A DNA stretch of 64,000 nt from Escarpia spicata (GCA_963995525.1 OZ023210.1:4962530-5026529); one strand, 5' to 3'. Counted from the first letter of the stretch, positions 24,755 to 38,590 are shown. Program-made: numbers and translations. Notes: a model not told the origin generated them from the letters alone.

Positions 24755-27030
24755 GCTGATATTACTACCACTACCACGACCACGACCACGACCACTACCA
24801 CGACCACGACCACTACCACTACCACTACCACGACCACGACCACGACCACTACCACGACCACTACCACTGTCATTGCCACTGCCCTGCCACTGCCACTGCC
24901 ACTACCACTGTCATTGCCATTGCCACTACCACTGTCATTGCCACTACCACTACCACTACCACTGCCACTGCCACTACCACTATCATTGCCATTGCCACTG
25001 CTACTGCCACTGCCACTACCACTGTCATTGCCATTGCCACTACCACTGCCACTACCACTACCACTTTCATTGCCACTACCACTACCACTGCCACTGCCCT
25101 GCCACTGCCACTGCCACTGCCACTACCACTACCACTGTCATTGCCATTGCCACTACCACTACCACTGTCATTGCCACTACCACTACCACGACCACTGCCA
25201 CTATCACTATCATTGCCATTGCCATTGCCATTGCCACTGCTACTGCCACTGCCACTGCCACTACCACTGTCATTGCCAATGCCACTACCACTACCACTGC
25301 CACTGCCACTACCACTACCACTGTCATTGCCACTACCACTACCACTGCCACTGCCACTGCCACTGCCACTGCCACTACCACTACCACTACCACTGTCATT
25401 GCCACTACCACTACCACTGCCACTACCACTACCACTGTCATTGCCACTACCACTACCACTACCACTACCACTGTCATTGCCATTGCCACTACCACTACCA
25501 CTGTCATTGCCACTACCACTACCAAGACCACAACCACTACCACTACCACTGTCATTGCCACTACCACTACCACTACCACTGTCATTGCCACTACCACTAC
25601 CACTATCATTGCCATTGCCACTACCACTGCCACTACCACTACCACTACCACTGTCATTGCCACTACCACTACCACGACCACTACCAAGACTAATGCCACT
25701 ACCACTACCACTACCACTGCCATTGCCACTGCTACTGCCTCTGCCACTGCCACTACCACTACCACTGCCACTACCATTGCCACTGCTACTGCCACTGCCA
25801 CTGCCACTACCACTGTCATTGCCATTGCCACTACCACTGCCACTACCACTACCACTGTCATTGCCACTACCACTGCCACTGCCACTACCACTACCACTGT
25901 CATTGCCACTACCACTACCACTACCACTGTCATTGCCACTGCCATTGCTACTGCCACTGCCACTACCACTACCACTGTCATTGCCATTGCCACTACCACT
26001 GCCACTACCACTGTCATTGCCACTACCACTACCACGACCAGTACCAAGACCACTGCCACTACCACTACCACTACCACTGCCATTGCCACTGCCACTGCCA
26101 CTACCACGACCACTGCCACTACCACTACCACAACCACTGCCACTACTACTATCACAACCTCTACCATCACCACTACATCTACCACTACCAAAATCCACTA
26201 CCACGTCCACGACTACGACCACTGCCACTGCCACTACCACTGCTACTACCACTGCCATTGCCACTGTCACTGCTGATACCACGACCACAACCACTGTCAC
26301 TGCCAGTGTCACTATCACTACCACTACTACTGTCACTGCCACTGTCACTGCCACTGTCTCTGCCACTGTCACTGCCACTACCACTGCCACTACCACTACC
26401 ACTGCCACTACCACTCCTCTGCCATTGCCACTGCCACTGTCACAACCACTCCCACTACCACTACCACTGCCATTGCCATTGCCATTGCCACTAACACTAT
26501 CACTGCTACTGCAATTACCACTGCCACTACCCCAACCACTGCCACTACCACTGTCACTGCCAGTGCCACTATCACTACCACTACCACTACTACTGTCACT
26601 GCCACTGTCACTGCCACTGCCACTGCCATTGCCATTGCCACTGCCACTGTCACTACCACTGCCATTGCCACTGTCACTACCACTGCCATTGCCATTGCCA
26701 CTAACACTACCATAACCACAGCCACTACCACTATCACTATCACTACTGATACCACGACCACGACCACGACCACGACCACTACCACTACCACAACCACTAT
26801 CACTGCCAGTGCCTCTACCACTACCACTACTACTGTCACTGCCACTGTCACTGCCACTGTCACTGACACTACCACTACCATTACCATTTGCACTTCCACT
26901 TCCACTACCACTACCACGACCACTACCACGACCACTGCCACTACCATTACCACGACCACTACCACTACCACGACCACTGCCACGACCACTGCCACTACCA
27001 CTGCCACTGCCACTACCACTACTACTATTA
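24755..27030. repeat. (CCACTA/CCACTG)n hexanucleotide array, ~2.3 kb
   Basis: Built almost only from CCACTA, CCACTG, CCATTG, CCACGA and CTGTCATTG blocks. There is strong strand asymmetry: G is nearly absent from long parts of the plus strand apart from the variable positions. Because the unit is a multiple of three and lacks stops, most frames stay open on both strands (Thr/Ala-, Pro/Leu- and Gly/Ser-rich translations of 370-520 residues). None is supported as a gene. The phrase CACTGTCATTGCCA recurs, hinting at larger blocks. Confidence 0.97.
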
Positions 27031-27234
27031 CAAAATATCCATGTTAATAGATAGGCATTTTCGTAAGGTAGATTTCAATAGAACAACACTCTACCCACGC
27101 ATCAAGCAATTCGTTCAATGTCATGCCACGTCATAATTCAAGAAAACGCAACATAGTGACGATTTTAGTCTACATATGTGTATTACAACTCTATAATATG
27201 AAGATAATATGAAGTATGGCCAACCACTTTTTTT
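27031..27234. other. Short unassigned spacer
   Basis: Unique AT-rich sequence between two arrays; no feature seen. Confidence 0.5.
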
Positions 27235-28020
27235 TAATGTCAGGGAACCTTTTTCTGTGTGGCTGCGTCCCATAGATGCTTGTTTGTTCTTCCTTGCAAA
27301 CGACATCGCCTAATACATTCGCTGTTGATCTTACTCATGTACACACAATTATATAAATCAGTAAAGTAATACCATGGAAACGCTGTCTGAGTCACTTTCT
27401 ACTCGGCTACTGGCCAAACGTCGGCGAACTTGTTCTGCGTGGCTGCATACATTTGCATGTTTGTTCTTCCTTGAAAATAACGTTATCTGATGCAGAGGCT
27501 GTATGTATTAGACGTAATTAAGAGTATTCCGTAGTTCGGAGAAGCCATTATATGGAGACATAGTGTGGATTATATTTGCAACGCGGCAGCAGAACAAACA
27601 TTTTTATCAATGCCACCGAACCAGTTCCGCGTGGCTGCCCACAATTGCATGTTTGTTCTACCTTGCAAATTACGTCGACTAATACAGAGACTGTTTATTT
27701 TAAACATGTTCAGATTAGTCCATACTATCACAGAAGTCATAATACGGAGACGTAGTCTGAGTTATATTTGCAAGGCGGCGACCGGCTGAAATCTTTTAAA
27801 ATCAAACCGACGAACCCGCATACTATTCATATTCATATACACGCATATATTCCCTATCAACAGTGAAGCCATAACAAGGAGACGCAGTCTGCGTTACATT
27901 TCCAAATCGGCGACTGAACGAACCCTTTGACCAATGGCAGCGAACTCTCTCAGCCTGGCTGCGTTCCCACAATTGCTAGTTTGTGCTTCCTTACCAACGA
28001 CGTCGTTCACTACAGTCTCC
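27235..28020. repeat. Degenerate ~175-bp tandem repeat, 4-5 units
   Basis: Landmarks recur near 27248, 27430, 27628 and 27955: GTGTGGCTGCGT or GCGTGGCTGC, then TGTTTGTTCTTCCTTGCAAA or a close variant, then ATACAGAGACTGT and GGAGACGTAGTCTG. The last unit is most diverged. Not coding. Confidence 0.7.
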
Positions 28021-28868
28021 AGGCAACTAGTTTCTGTTTCACCACATCAAATCATGTCTGCCTTTGGATTGATGCGGCACGAATCGATGACCTGGTCTGT
28101 CAATCAATGTAGACCAGACCGCAATACCGCGTCTAGTTCAATCACACTTGTCGCACCAGGAAAGGAGTTGTCAAATTTAAAGTTGTAGTGTTCACTTGTT
28201 AAATGTGGATACGCGAGGTCTGTCAACCCAGTTAATAATGCATGTTAGACTCTACCCGAAATAGCGTATCTTAACTCGTTAGGTGGCGAATACGTCCTAG
28301 CCCAAGGCATCCTGGGATCGTTGTCGAGAAGATTGTCAAGAAACGCTGATGTTTCCTTTGATATATTAGAAGTCGTAAATCTACACCCAATGGCACCCGA
28401 TATAACTGGAATAAAATTAATAAATTGACACCTAATAAAATGTCCGCGATTGTTTTTGTCATGCGCCGCAACATGAAGTGTTATATTAGACATATCCACC
28501 GCATATGCCAGATAAGGTTTTTCAAGTAAGCTATATATCAATTTACTAATAGTCAAGTTTGTTTATCGTATTAACGTTTTAGTACAAATTGAAATTTACG
28601 GATATACTAACCCTCGTCGGTACCTACCAAGCTGTAGATGTCACAGACGTATTGTGCCAGATTATCCTCGCTCGTCGATTAGCGGTTTAATTAACCCATC
28701 AGTCGTTAGCAAAGCCGATGCTAATTTATGTCCGTTTGGTCATACCGGTAAAAACGTGGCATGCGTAGCAAGAATCTTAACTGCTTTAGATCTACAGCTT
28801 TATGACTAATTAAACAAGCCGCTCAAATCATCTCTTCCGATGTGTTGGCAACTGAACAGATTGCCACC
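28021..28868. other. Unassigned interval
   Basis: A minus frame of 103 codons (28245-28556) has no recognisable domain and lies in AT-rich sequence; not called. Confidence 0.45.
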
Positions 28869-29192
28869 AAAGCATCAAGTTCCACAAGATATATGAACAA
28901 GGAACCATACGCTATTATAAACTATGTATGTATATACGCCATTTAAGATATCACTCTCCTGCAGTAACATAGTTCCACCCAAAGCATCAAGTTCCACAAG
29001 ATATGTGAACAAGGAAACCATAAGCTAATATAAACTATGTATGTATATACGCCATTTAAGATATCACTCCCTGCAGTAACATAGTTCCACCCAAAGCATC
29101 AAGTTCCACAAGATATGTGAACAAGGAAACCATAAGCTAATATAAACTATGTATGTATACACGCCATTTAAGATATCACTCTCCTGCAGTCA
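28869..29192. repeat. 112-bp tandem repeat, 3 copies
   Basis: Units start at 28869, 28981 and 29093 with AAAGCATCAAGTTCCACAAG and end CGCCATTTAAGATATCACTC. Copies 2 and 3 are almost identical; copy 1 is more diverged. Confidence 0.92.
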
Positions 29193-30478
29193 CCGCGTCG
29201 AACTGTTTGCAGTAGATAATGTGTTGTTTTCTGTACTGCGCATTCCTCGTTAGATCAAACATTCACTGCTATTTCGTGTCACTCAGCTCGCTGTTTTCCT
29301 TTTGTTTTAAGAAAATGTCCATCATTTTCATAATCATTCAATATTTAAACGTCGGTCTGCTTTTTAATTTTCTGATCTCTCGTGTTGTAAAACCGCATTT
29401 GTGACAGTGTAGAATTGCTTTCGTCATAGTGGATATATCAGATGTGCATGGAATCAGTTTTCTGTCGTTTTTGTGCTCTTTCTAACTTATCAGTTTCCTT
29501 CGTATTGTGTTACCGACCAATTAATTATTTATTAAAAACAATATTAAATTGCAGACAAGTCGCGATATTTGTTCAGATTATGACAGTCGGGCGGTGTCGT
29601 TGGACGGACGATGTGGCAGATTTAATGTGACATCAAACAGTTAATCGCCCCATAATTAATTCGGCGTAATTATTGAACAAAAGCGTCATTTTTCACTAAC
29701 AAACCAATAGTGTTTTTTTCTCCATCCGAAACATTACTATGCTTTTTTTAATTGTTAATAATCGTTATTCAAAGAAAATTATAAACGTTTGCCATTATTG
29801 TTTATCATTTCAATGTGTTCGCTCAGTCGTGGCTCCCGTTCGTTCCGAAGAATGCAAAAGGCGTCAGGCAATAATGCCAAATCCTTCATCCTAAACCTGA
29901 GAAGGTTTTATTTAATTTTACTCTTTTCATATTATTATGTATATTATATTATAAGTATTTCTTGCCACCAAAACCCGTATTTTTTTAGGAAAAGACGGCA
30001 CCCTATTTTCTAAGAAAACACCGTTTAGCTATTACTGCGTAACGTGATATTTGACGATTGTGTGAACAATGAATTGATGATTGACTGCAATAGGGCCTAC
30101 ATTTACCTAGGACATTGCATGCGTGTTGCCAAGGAAAGCATTTGAACAAGGAAACCATCTAGTAGTCTAATGAGTCGCGATATAACGACTACATTGGTGG
30201 CGCTACATTAACACAACGTAAACTGTTGACTTGGAACTAAACTCACGAATGACCGTCAATGACAAACACGCTTTGATTAATTCCTTGGTAAAATAAAAAC
30301 GATACCTCGGTTGGGCTGCGCTGGCTCATGGCAGAAAGGTGTGCTCGAGTTAATGTGTGCACTCTTCCGCTGTACCTGTCCTTGCGGTTGCCATGGCAGC
30401 GGCGACCATGGGAAGGGCAGAGACCACTTGCTTTTATGTGTACTGCAGTAACACTTGTATATCACTGACAGTGATATC
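29193..30478. other. Unassigned interval
   Basis: AT-rich. A fragment GAACAAGGAAACCAT at 30144 echoes the 112-bp repeat. No gene recognised. Confidence 0.5.
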
Positions 30479-30693
30479 GCACCATAAAGTACTCGTTGTG
30501 TTGGTGCTCTTAGCTAAACATGCACCATAAAGTACTCGTTGTGTTGGTGCTCTTAGCTAAACATGCACCATAAAGTACTCGTTGTGTTGGTGCTCTTAGC
30601 TAAACATGCACCATAAAGTACTCGTTGTGTTGGTGCTCTTAGCTAAACATGCACCATAAAGTACTCGTTTTGTTGGTGCTCTTAGCTAAGCGT
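30479..30693. repeat. 43-bp tandem repeat, 5 copies
   Basis: The unit begins GCACCATAAAGTACTCGTTG and ends TTAGCTAAACAT; the copies are nearly identical, starting at 30479, 30522, 30565, 30608 and 30651. Confidence 0.95.
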
Positions 30694-31190
30694 GCGTACC
30701 CATCGCGCGCGTACGTGTGGACGTGTACATATATAAGATTGTATATTTTACTTATACTCTTCGTACCCTTCACACCAAAAGTAACCAATATTAATAATTA
30801 CTACATAGCAATGTAGCGCAACACAAGTACACACAAACACAAACCATTCAACAGCTGTAATTTCATACAGGATTAGTTTCTTATGATCTGTAGCAAAGTG
30901 CTACTTACCGTAACATTGCGTTCCGTTAGAAACACGGAATGATGGAAATAAATGCGGTATTACAGTCGAGCCTCGCTTTACGGTCACCTCTATAATACAG
31001 TCACCTTGCAATTAAGGTCACCGCAGCACGATCCTAACTTATTTCCTTAACAGTAATGTATAGGAAACCAATCCTGCTAATATGGTCAAGTCACCTCGCC
31101 ATTCGTGCCACTTTACCTAGTCCGAAGGGTTCAAATGTACTTTGCAAACAAATGTTGTTTCTAAATGCTTATACACTGTAGTAAAAATCC
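30694..31190. other. Unassigned interval
   Basis: No gene or repeat recognised. Confidence 0.5.
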
Positions 31191-31472
31191 ATACCTGCCA
31201 ACTTGTTTTTGTTAAAACGCTTCCTGGGTCACGCTGTCTCGACGCGCTGTCTCGGATTCTGAGGGGTGGGGTGCTGTTGCAGATTTTTCGAAAATTCAGC
31301 CGTTCAATACGTGTAAGCATGCCTCCCGTGGTCTTGCGCTGTCTCAAAGACGGAAAGAGGTGCAGTTGGAGATTTTTAGAGAAATTCTAAGATTTTACTG
31401 TATTCCGGGAGACCGGGAGATACACCCAAAATCCGGGAGACCCAAGGATTTCACGGGAGAGTTGGCAGGTAT
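31191..31472. mobile_element. MITE with ATACCTGCCAAC terminal inverted repeats
   Basis: Left end ATACCTGCCAAC (31191-31202) and right end GTTGGCAGGTAT (31461-31472) are perfect inverses. The interior carries GGGAGACCGGGAGA-type sequence and the monomer GTGCAGTTGGAGATTTTTAG, which also appears around 44-47 kb. There is no transposase frame and no clear target-site duplication. Confidence 0.75.
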
Positions 31473-31547
31473 AGAAATGTAGTGGTATTTATTTCATGTC
31501 GGACCACCCGTAGAGGGTGTTGACAACGACATGTTGCACTGTTACAG

Positions 31548-31696
31548 AAGATTCGAGTCGGTCGACGGCGAAAGGCTACAGCGAGCTGGGCCAACGGGAC
31601 GTGGCTGACGACAAGGAGAAGGACGACTCGGACAGCGACGCGGCCGACAGCGAAGACTCCGAGCTCGATGACACGGACAGCGAATTCGGCGAGTAG
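31548..31696 (+). CDS. Terminal coding exon, acidic Ser/Asp-rich C-terminus (gene unknown)
   Basis: A 3' splice site (GCACTGTTACAG, ending 31547) precedes an exon whose frame starts after two bases, giving a phase-1 intron, and stops at TAG 31694-31696. The 48 residues include KGYSELGQRDV and then DDSDSDAADSEDSELDDTD, a dense run of casein-kinase-2-like sites. The frame is GC-rich at third positions, unlike the AT-rich flanks. ATTAAA at 31738-31743 could serve as poly(A) signal. I cannot identify the protein; upstream exons are not found. It resembles the exon at 34690-34790 in phase and composition. Confidence 0.6.
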
Positions 31697-31878
31697 CAGA
31701 CATGATCGAGTGATCTAATATGTTCCATTCTCTCAACATTAAAGCCATAACATTAGCAGAAAGTTCGCTGATTCAATAGTACTACATCCCACTTGCGATC
31801 TTGATTATATGAACCAGCCAAGATCAATTCCTAATCTTTGTCAACATCCTATTTTTCCCCAGAGTCATATATCAAACC
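31697..31878. other. Probable 3' UTR of the acidic exon
   Basis: AT-rich sequence with ATTAAA at 31738-31743, 42 bases after the stop. Inferred only. Confidence 0.35.
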
Positions 31879-32217
31879 ATAGCCGGATCCAGGGGGTCTG
31901 GTGGGTACCTGTCACCCTAGGCGTTTGGAATGTAGCTTGCCCTAGACCTTTTTGAATGGATCCACGAGACCGTGCCACCTATAGACCTTTGGAATGTGTC
32001 CTAGTTTAGGTTACAATAAGGTAAAGTTACGCTAACGCGGCGGCGAAAAATTTTCAACAACACTCCGCACCAGTCTTCCGATGTCATGAATGGTCCGACA
32101 GCGCTACAGTGAAGTCGTATTGAAGATACGGCGCAGACCACCGAATTTTAATTAGCGTCGGCCGCCAGTAGAGGTTATGAGCCCCCCCCCTGGACTTCCC
32201 TCTCTGGATCCGCCCAT
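31879..32217. mobile_element. hAT-like MITE
   Basis: Imperfect terminal inverted repeats CATAGCCGGATCCAGG and (inverse) CATGGGCGGATCCAGA, with CAAAC directly flanking both sides. The interior shares GTCTTCCGATGTCA and a GGCGGCGAAAAATTTT-like stretch with the MITE at 33538-33785. No coding capacity. Confidence 0.6.
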
Positions 32218-32250
32218 GCAAACATTATATTAATATATATATATATATAT

Positions 32251-32583
32251 AATGTATTTATTTATCTTGTTCTCATGAAACACGCGACGCATGCGTGCGT
32301 GCCTGCGTATGATCGCGCACACATGTGTGTGCATGCATAGACCTATATATATATATATTAATACTATATGTATATATAAATATATATATATGTATATATA
32401 TATATTAATTATATTATATATATATATATATTACATATATATATATATATATATTATATATATACATATATACATATAATATATATATATATATATACAT
32501 ATATACACATGCACACATATACACATACGTATGATCGCGCACACATGTGTGTGCATGCATAGGCCTATATATATACATATATG

Positions 32584-32617
<34 letters not shown>

Positions 32618-32707
32618 AATATATATATATACATATATACATATATACACATACATACATACATACATACATACATACATACATACATACATACATACAT
32701 ACATACA

Positions 32708-32743
<36 letters not shown>

Positions 32744-32759
32744 TATGTATGTATGTGTA

Positions 32760-32790
<31 letters not shown>

Positions 32791-32793
32791 ACG

Positions 32794-32827
<34 letters not shown>

Positions 32828-32923
32828 CACATATATGTATATATAGGCCTATGCATGCACACACATGTGTGCGCGATCATACGCATGCGTCGCGTGTTTC
32901 GTGAGAACAAGATAAATACATTT
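32251..32923. repeat. 670-bp inverted repeat with TA/CATA core
   Basis: The left arm (32251-32347) and right arm (32843-32923) are near-perfect inverses: AATGTATTTATCTTGTTCTC.., a CACGCGACGCATGCG block, GATCGCGCACACATGTGTGT and GCATGCATAGGCCTATATAT. A third copy of the GATCGCGCAC..GGCCTATA block lies at 32527-32571 in the left-arm orientation. The core is (TA)n and (CATA)n (32650-32735). Open frames are artefacts. It could extrude a cruciform. Confidence 0.9.
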
Positions 32924-33537
32924 GAATTCGATCTGTGATTTCGTGTTAATGCGTAACCACTGGCCTATGTTAAACGAGACGAGGCCAGAGCGGGCCAGAG
33001 CGGGGGTCCAGACACAGGGACCACTGCGAGAAACTATGGGGAGATCAACAATGATTGGTGGCATTTTATTAGAATAATGCGACATAAATAAATAAACGCT
33101 ATGGTAATTAGTCATGATAGCTGAAACATATAACGCAGTATTTAATATTTGCACAACTTAAAATTATTAGTTTGATCGATTATATCATAGCCCCCTGTGT
33201 GGTACATAGGCCTAATAAAACATATAAATTTGCATTCTGAGTTAAACTACCATTTTAGCTGTTCAAGAAAGTGTATGTAGCCATACAACGTGAACAATAT
33301 TTCATCATACTTGCTATTTGCTACCGTATGTCACTTTGGCATTTGATATGCTATTCGATAAATTAATGTTTTTTTGCAAAATTATCTGTCGCTAGGACCG
33401 GCCGGTGGAACAATAAACGTGTGACACCTGAATATAATTATTCGTCTTTTGCGACGTATTATCTTAAAATGACATATTATGTGAAAGCAAGTTTATACGG
33501 AGTTGAAAAAAATGTATATATAGTGTAGGCCTATGGA
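32924..33537. other. Unassigned interval
   Basis: A short direct repeat (GGCCAGAGCG twice, 32981-33002). No gene recognised. Confidence 0.5.
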
Positions 33538-33785
33538 CAGTGGCGTACCCAGGGGGGTTAGGTCAACAGCACCCCCCTTCCCCCGTCTTCCGATGTCACA
33601 GTCGAGCCAACCGAGACAGCCACAAGGTGAAAGAAGATGTGAAGATATGCGGCGGAGCGGCGGCGACATTTTTTCAGTGGTGCTGAAGCTCCGGTAGCCC
33701 TCCCCCCAATATGAGTTTCGTTCCTGCACCACTGGTAATACCCGTTTGGAAACCCCCCAAAATGTCAATCCTGGGTACGCCCCTG
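33538..33785. mobile_element. hAT-like MITE (CAGTGGCGTACCCAGG ends)
   Basis: The left end CAGTGGCGTACCCAGG and the inverse of the right end CAGGGGCGTACCCAGG differ at one base. The interior has AACCCCCC/GGGGGGTT subterminal runs and GTCTTCCGATGTCACAG shared with the element at 31879. No convincing 8-bp target-site duplication survives. Confidence 0.7.
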
Positions 33786-34453
<668 letters not shown>

Positions 34454-34689
34454 CTTTGTGGGGGGGGGGGCTCGGTCCTGGTAAACGTGATATAATGAGC
34501 CACGCCGTAGTCCGTTGAGGGCTGCGCAATAGTACCCCCATATAAGCCCCTAGTGGGGCTGCGCACTAAGACTTGGATGCAGCCACTCTTATAATTCGCA
34601 TACCACACAGTTTTCTACAGGACGCAATAAACGTAAGCTACCTTTACCATGTGTTACGCCCTGTGTTGACCTTAAGTGCGTTGTTTCAG

Positions 34690-34790
34690 ACTGGAGCGAC
34701 GAGGAACGAGACAGCAGCGACTCCGACGACAGCGAGGCAGATGGCGACCCGGAAAAACGATCGGACGACGAGAGAGAATCACTTCTCTAA
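34690..34790 (+). CDS. Second acidic Ser/Asp-rich terminal exon ending in a dileucine motif
   Basis: A pyrimidine-rich acceptor (GCGTTGTTTCAG, ending 34689) precedes an exon read after two bases (phase-1 intron, as at 31548) to TAA 34788-34790. The 32 residues read WSDEERDSSDSDDSEADGD and then end SDDERESLL. The final ERESLL fits the [DE]xxxL[LI] endosomal/lysosomal sorting pattern, suggesting a membrane protein tail (inference). ATTAAA occurs at 34879-34884. Same phase and character as the exon 3.1 kb upstream, so the two may be alternative last exons of one gene. Confidence 0.6.
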
Positions 34791-35731
<941 letters not shown>

Positions 35732-35885
35732 TATGTGTACGTGTGCGTGCATGCGGACGTGCGTGCGTCCACTAACGCATCCGTCGTAACACTACGAGTC
35801 ATGTACGTGATAATTGTAACTTTTTATTTAGTACATATATATAGATCCTGCGTGGTCTTCGCTACAGTTTGTGTGTATGTTTGTA

Positions 35886-36146
35886 CGAGCTCATCGCAAC
35901 ATTCTGGGTGTGCGTGTACGTGTACGTGAGCTCATCGCAACATTCTGGGTATGCGTGTACGTGAGCTCATCGCAACATTCTGGGTGTGCGTGTACGTGAG
36001 CTCATCGCAACGTTCTGGGTGTGCGTGTACGTGAGCTCATCGCAACATTCTGGGTGTGCGTGTACGTGTACGTGAGCTCATCGCAACGTTCTGGGTGTGC
36101 GTGTACGTGAGCTCATCGCAACGTTCTGGGTGTGCGTGTACGTGAC
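35886..36146. repeat. 35-bp tandem repeat, 7-8 copies
   Basis: The unit begins GAGCTCATCGCAACATTCTG and ends GTGTGCGTGTACGT; two copies carry an extra GTACGT. CAACATT/CAACGTT is the main variant. Confidence 0.95.
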
Positions 36147-36929
36147 ATTGTGTTTGGGTGTGTGCGTAGTCAGCACGGTATTATTTTGGTTAGTTCATGC
36201 ACATTAAATAAGTAATGCTAAAATGTATACTTTGCACGTGCATATTTTAAATGAGTAGGACTTGTTGGAAATGCATCCGCAGCTTAGGACAGTAATAACT
36301 CTCTCCTGTTGTGTTGGTGACACCAATGTTATTTCTTGCGTAGATCGCACTGGGTTCGTACGCACCCGTTGATTGGATAAATGTATACAGGCGGAAGTAA
36401 TTAATTCCTAACTACGTTTTAACGAAACGGAAATTAGCAGCTTTGCCCAGTGTTGGTTTATTTGTGGACACTCATAACATCCAGATGACGCTTTGCTTGG
36501 GTTTATATTCACATAAACCCAACTGAAATTAATTAATTACTTATCAAGCGTGTTATTTGTATGCCGAATGCTTGCTCTGTGTTGTCTTTATATATTTCTA
36601 ACCAGCGCAGAAATAATACCGCATACATGTATTAATATTTTGAAGCTTCGCGCAAAGTGCGATTTCGTGGTTGCAGAAGTGACAAAACGAACGCCTGTAC
36701 CACTGTGTGGCGTGCGTGTGATTCGCAGTGCAAATAACATGCAGACTTCGATGTTTGAGCGATACTTGCAGATGGGATTAATAATTCATGTGCATGGTGA
36801 TTCACTCTGTAAGCCGAGTCCCGTTAAGTGTTCCTACAGTCGTTATTAGCTAGCTGTCCTCTGCCCTCGTAATAGGCCATGAGACCCTGCTGGTCTAGTT
36901 TAACCGTGTGACGATCCGACATATATTAG
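36147..36929. other. Unassigned interval
   Basis: A 99-codon plus frame (36550-36849) has no recognisable domain; not called. Confidence 0.45.
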
Positions 36930-37511
36930 ACTAGCCGAGTTACCCGGTGTCACGGGCCCCGATTCACCCGTGCCAGGATTCACCGCCTACTTTCGGCCCG
37001 CGACGGTAGCGGGCCCAGAGTAGGTGCGTGCCAGGATTCCGCGTTGTTACTAAGGTGGTTTGCGTTAGTAATACGAAATGTTTTCCAGTATAATTGTTCG
37101 TATACATATTAAAAATAAAATGGAATAACTTGCATGATTATTTTCACGCACACAAACATATCGTGTGATTTAGAGCCCTCTTTTTGTTGTTTGGGATCTG
37201 TAATGGAGGCTATAACTAGTATCGAGGCTATCGTGATATGTGGCGCACGACACTGTCTATATGCACAGCCGCGGTGTCGTGCTATTCTTTTGTGCATACG
37301 AAATACTTTCTTTTTGAAATGGTGGTAAATTAATCAACACAATTAATTGTTTGCTTTAATAAATAAAAAATATAGTAGGCCTACTTATTCTGATTGCCTT
37401 CTTATGTAAAAATGTTATGTTTATTTATCCTTTATTTGATGGATAACTATTTGCATACATTAGGGCACAGCACATTGTGTGATAAAAGTGGCTTTAATTT
37501 ATATATATGTA

Positions 37512-37571
37512 CAGTGGCACCCCTTGTAAGAGTTATATATATATATGTAACTCTTACAAGGGGTGCCACTG
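37512..37571. repeat. Perfect 24-bp hairpin with 12-base loop
   Basis: The left arm starts CAGTGGCACCCCTTGTAAGA (37512-37535) and the right arm is its exact complement (37548-37571); the loop is TATATATATATG. This could be a minimal MITE or a foldback transcript. No expression evidence. Confidence 0.95.
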
Positions 37572-37755
37572 GTTCACATACAAATGAATTACAATATGTA
37601 GTGACCAGTTTCCTCTAGGTAAATTCCTAAATATGTTATTGAAGTAATTTGAATTATACTAATTACATTTATTTTAATTACATCATAATCATCGACTTAT
37701 TTTCAGGAGTAAATATAATAAATTTGTTTTATTTATGTTAAGTGATATTTTACAA

Positions 37756-37880
37756 TATTATATATGCAAATGGACTGCACGGAAATATTACATGCATGAC
37801 ATGCAAATTTGGCACACAGTGTGTATGTTATGTTGCAATGATACACTGGAAGTACAAATGTGCTGCTACAAAAACTAACA
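37756..37880 (+). repeat. Dispersed repeat, copy 1
   Basis: About 125 bp, from ATTATATATGCAAATGGACT to GTGCTGCTACAAAAACTAA, matching 42086-42212 at roughly 85% by eye in the same orientation. Both are followed some 100-300 bp on by GCCG..TTTCTGCC/GGCAGAAA motifs (37981-38020 and 42519-42545). Confidence 0.8.
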
Positions 37881-38474
37881 CATGGGCACAACAAAATTCA
37901 CACATGAATGCAAGTAGTTGGACAAAAGTCCCTCCGGGCAAATGCTACCCCGGGGAGAAAAAAACCTTTCTACCCTATTTCTGCCATGGGCACGGCAGAA
38001 ATACATTTCTGCTCGGCAGAAAACTAACCCTGCAATTTAGTTACATAATTTTGAAACATAGATTTATTAACTTAAATTCCAGAACAGTTCTTGACATATA
38101 CACTTTACATTAACACTTGTAGACATTTCCTATCCTATCTAAGTTTTGGTGGATCGAAGATCATTTTATAATCTAAGTCAATGGATATGTATACACTGTA
38201 CATTCATTTTAGGGAAAGTGCCCTTGCAGGACCTTGCTCAATGCCTTTATTTAAAAAATTTGCCCAGCATAAGTTTATTAAAATACCCAAAAAATAAGCC
38301 ATTATTTTAACATAAGGGATTTGATTCATTGTGTTGTCATTTCCAGGGCAAATATTTATTAATGTAATCAATTATAATGCATCATTTCCACAGCACCAGA
38401 AATAATTAGTCAAAGTCAATTAATTAAATGCTGAAAATAATAACTGTTTGGTGAGCATTTCCAATTCAACATCA

Positions 38475-38590
38475 ATATAATTACAAGAGGAGATGCAATG
38501 TTTCGGTCAATAAGCCCATGCCAGGGGTAATTTTGCACAAAGTGCAATACCAGTTGGGATCGAACCAACAACTAAAACCAAGACATTAGC
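38475..38590 (-). mobile_element. tRNA-derived SINE fragment
   Basis: Minus-strand GGTTCGATCCC (38556-38566) is a B box with one mismatch, followed by a body containing TGCACTTTGTGCAAAATTAC and CCCCTGGCATGGGC. The A-box side is poorly preserved. Family not identified. Confidence 0.55.

Noticed and set aside
24720..26715. Long Thr/Ala-, Pro/Leu- and Gly/Ser-rich proteins
   Set aside because: By-products of a stop-free hexanucleotide repeat; several frames are open simultaneously.
28245..28556. 103-codon minus frame
   Set aside because: No domain, no codon bias, AT-rich surroundings.
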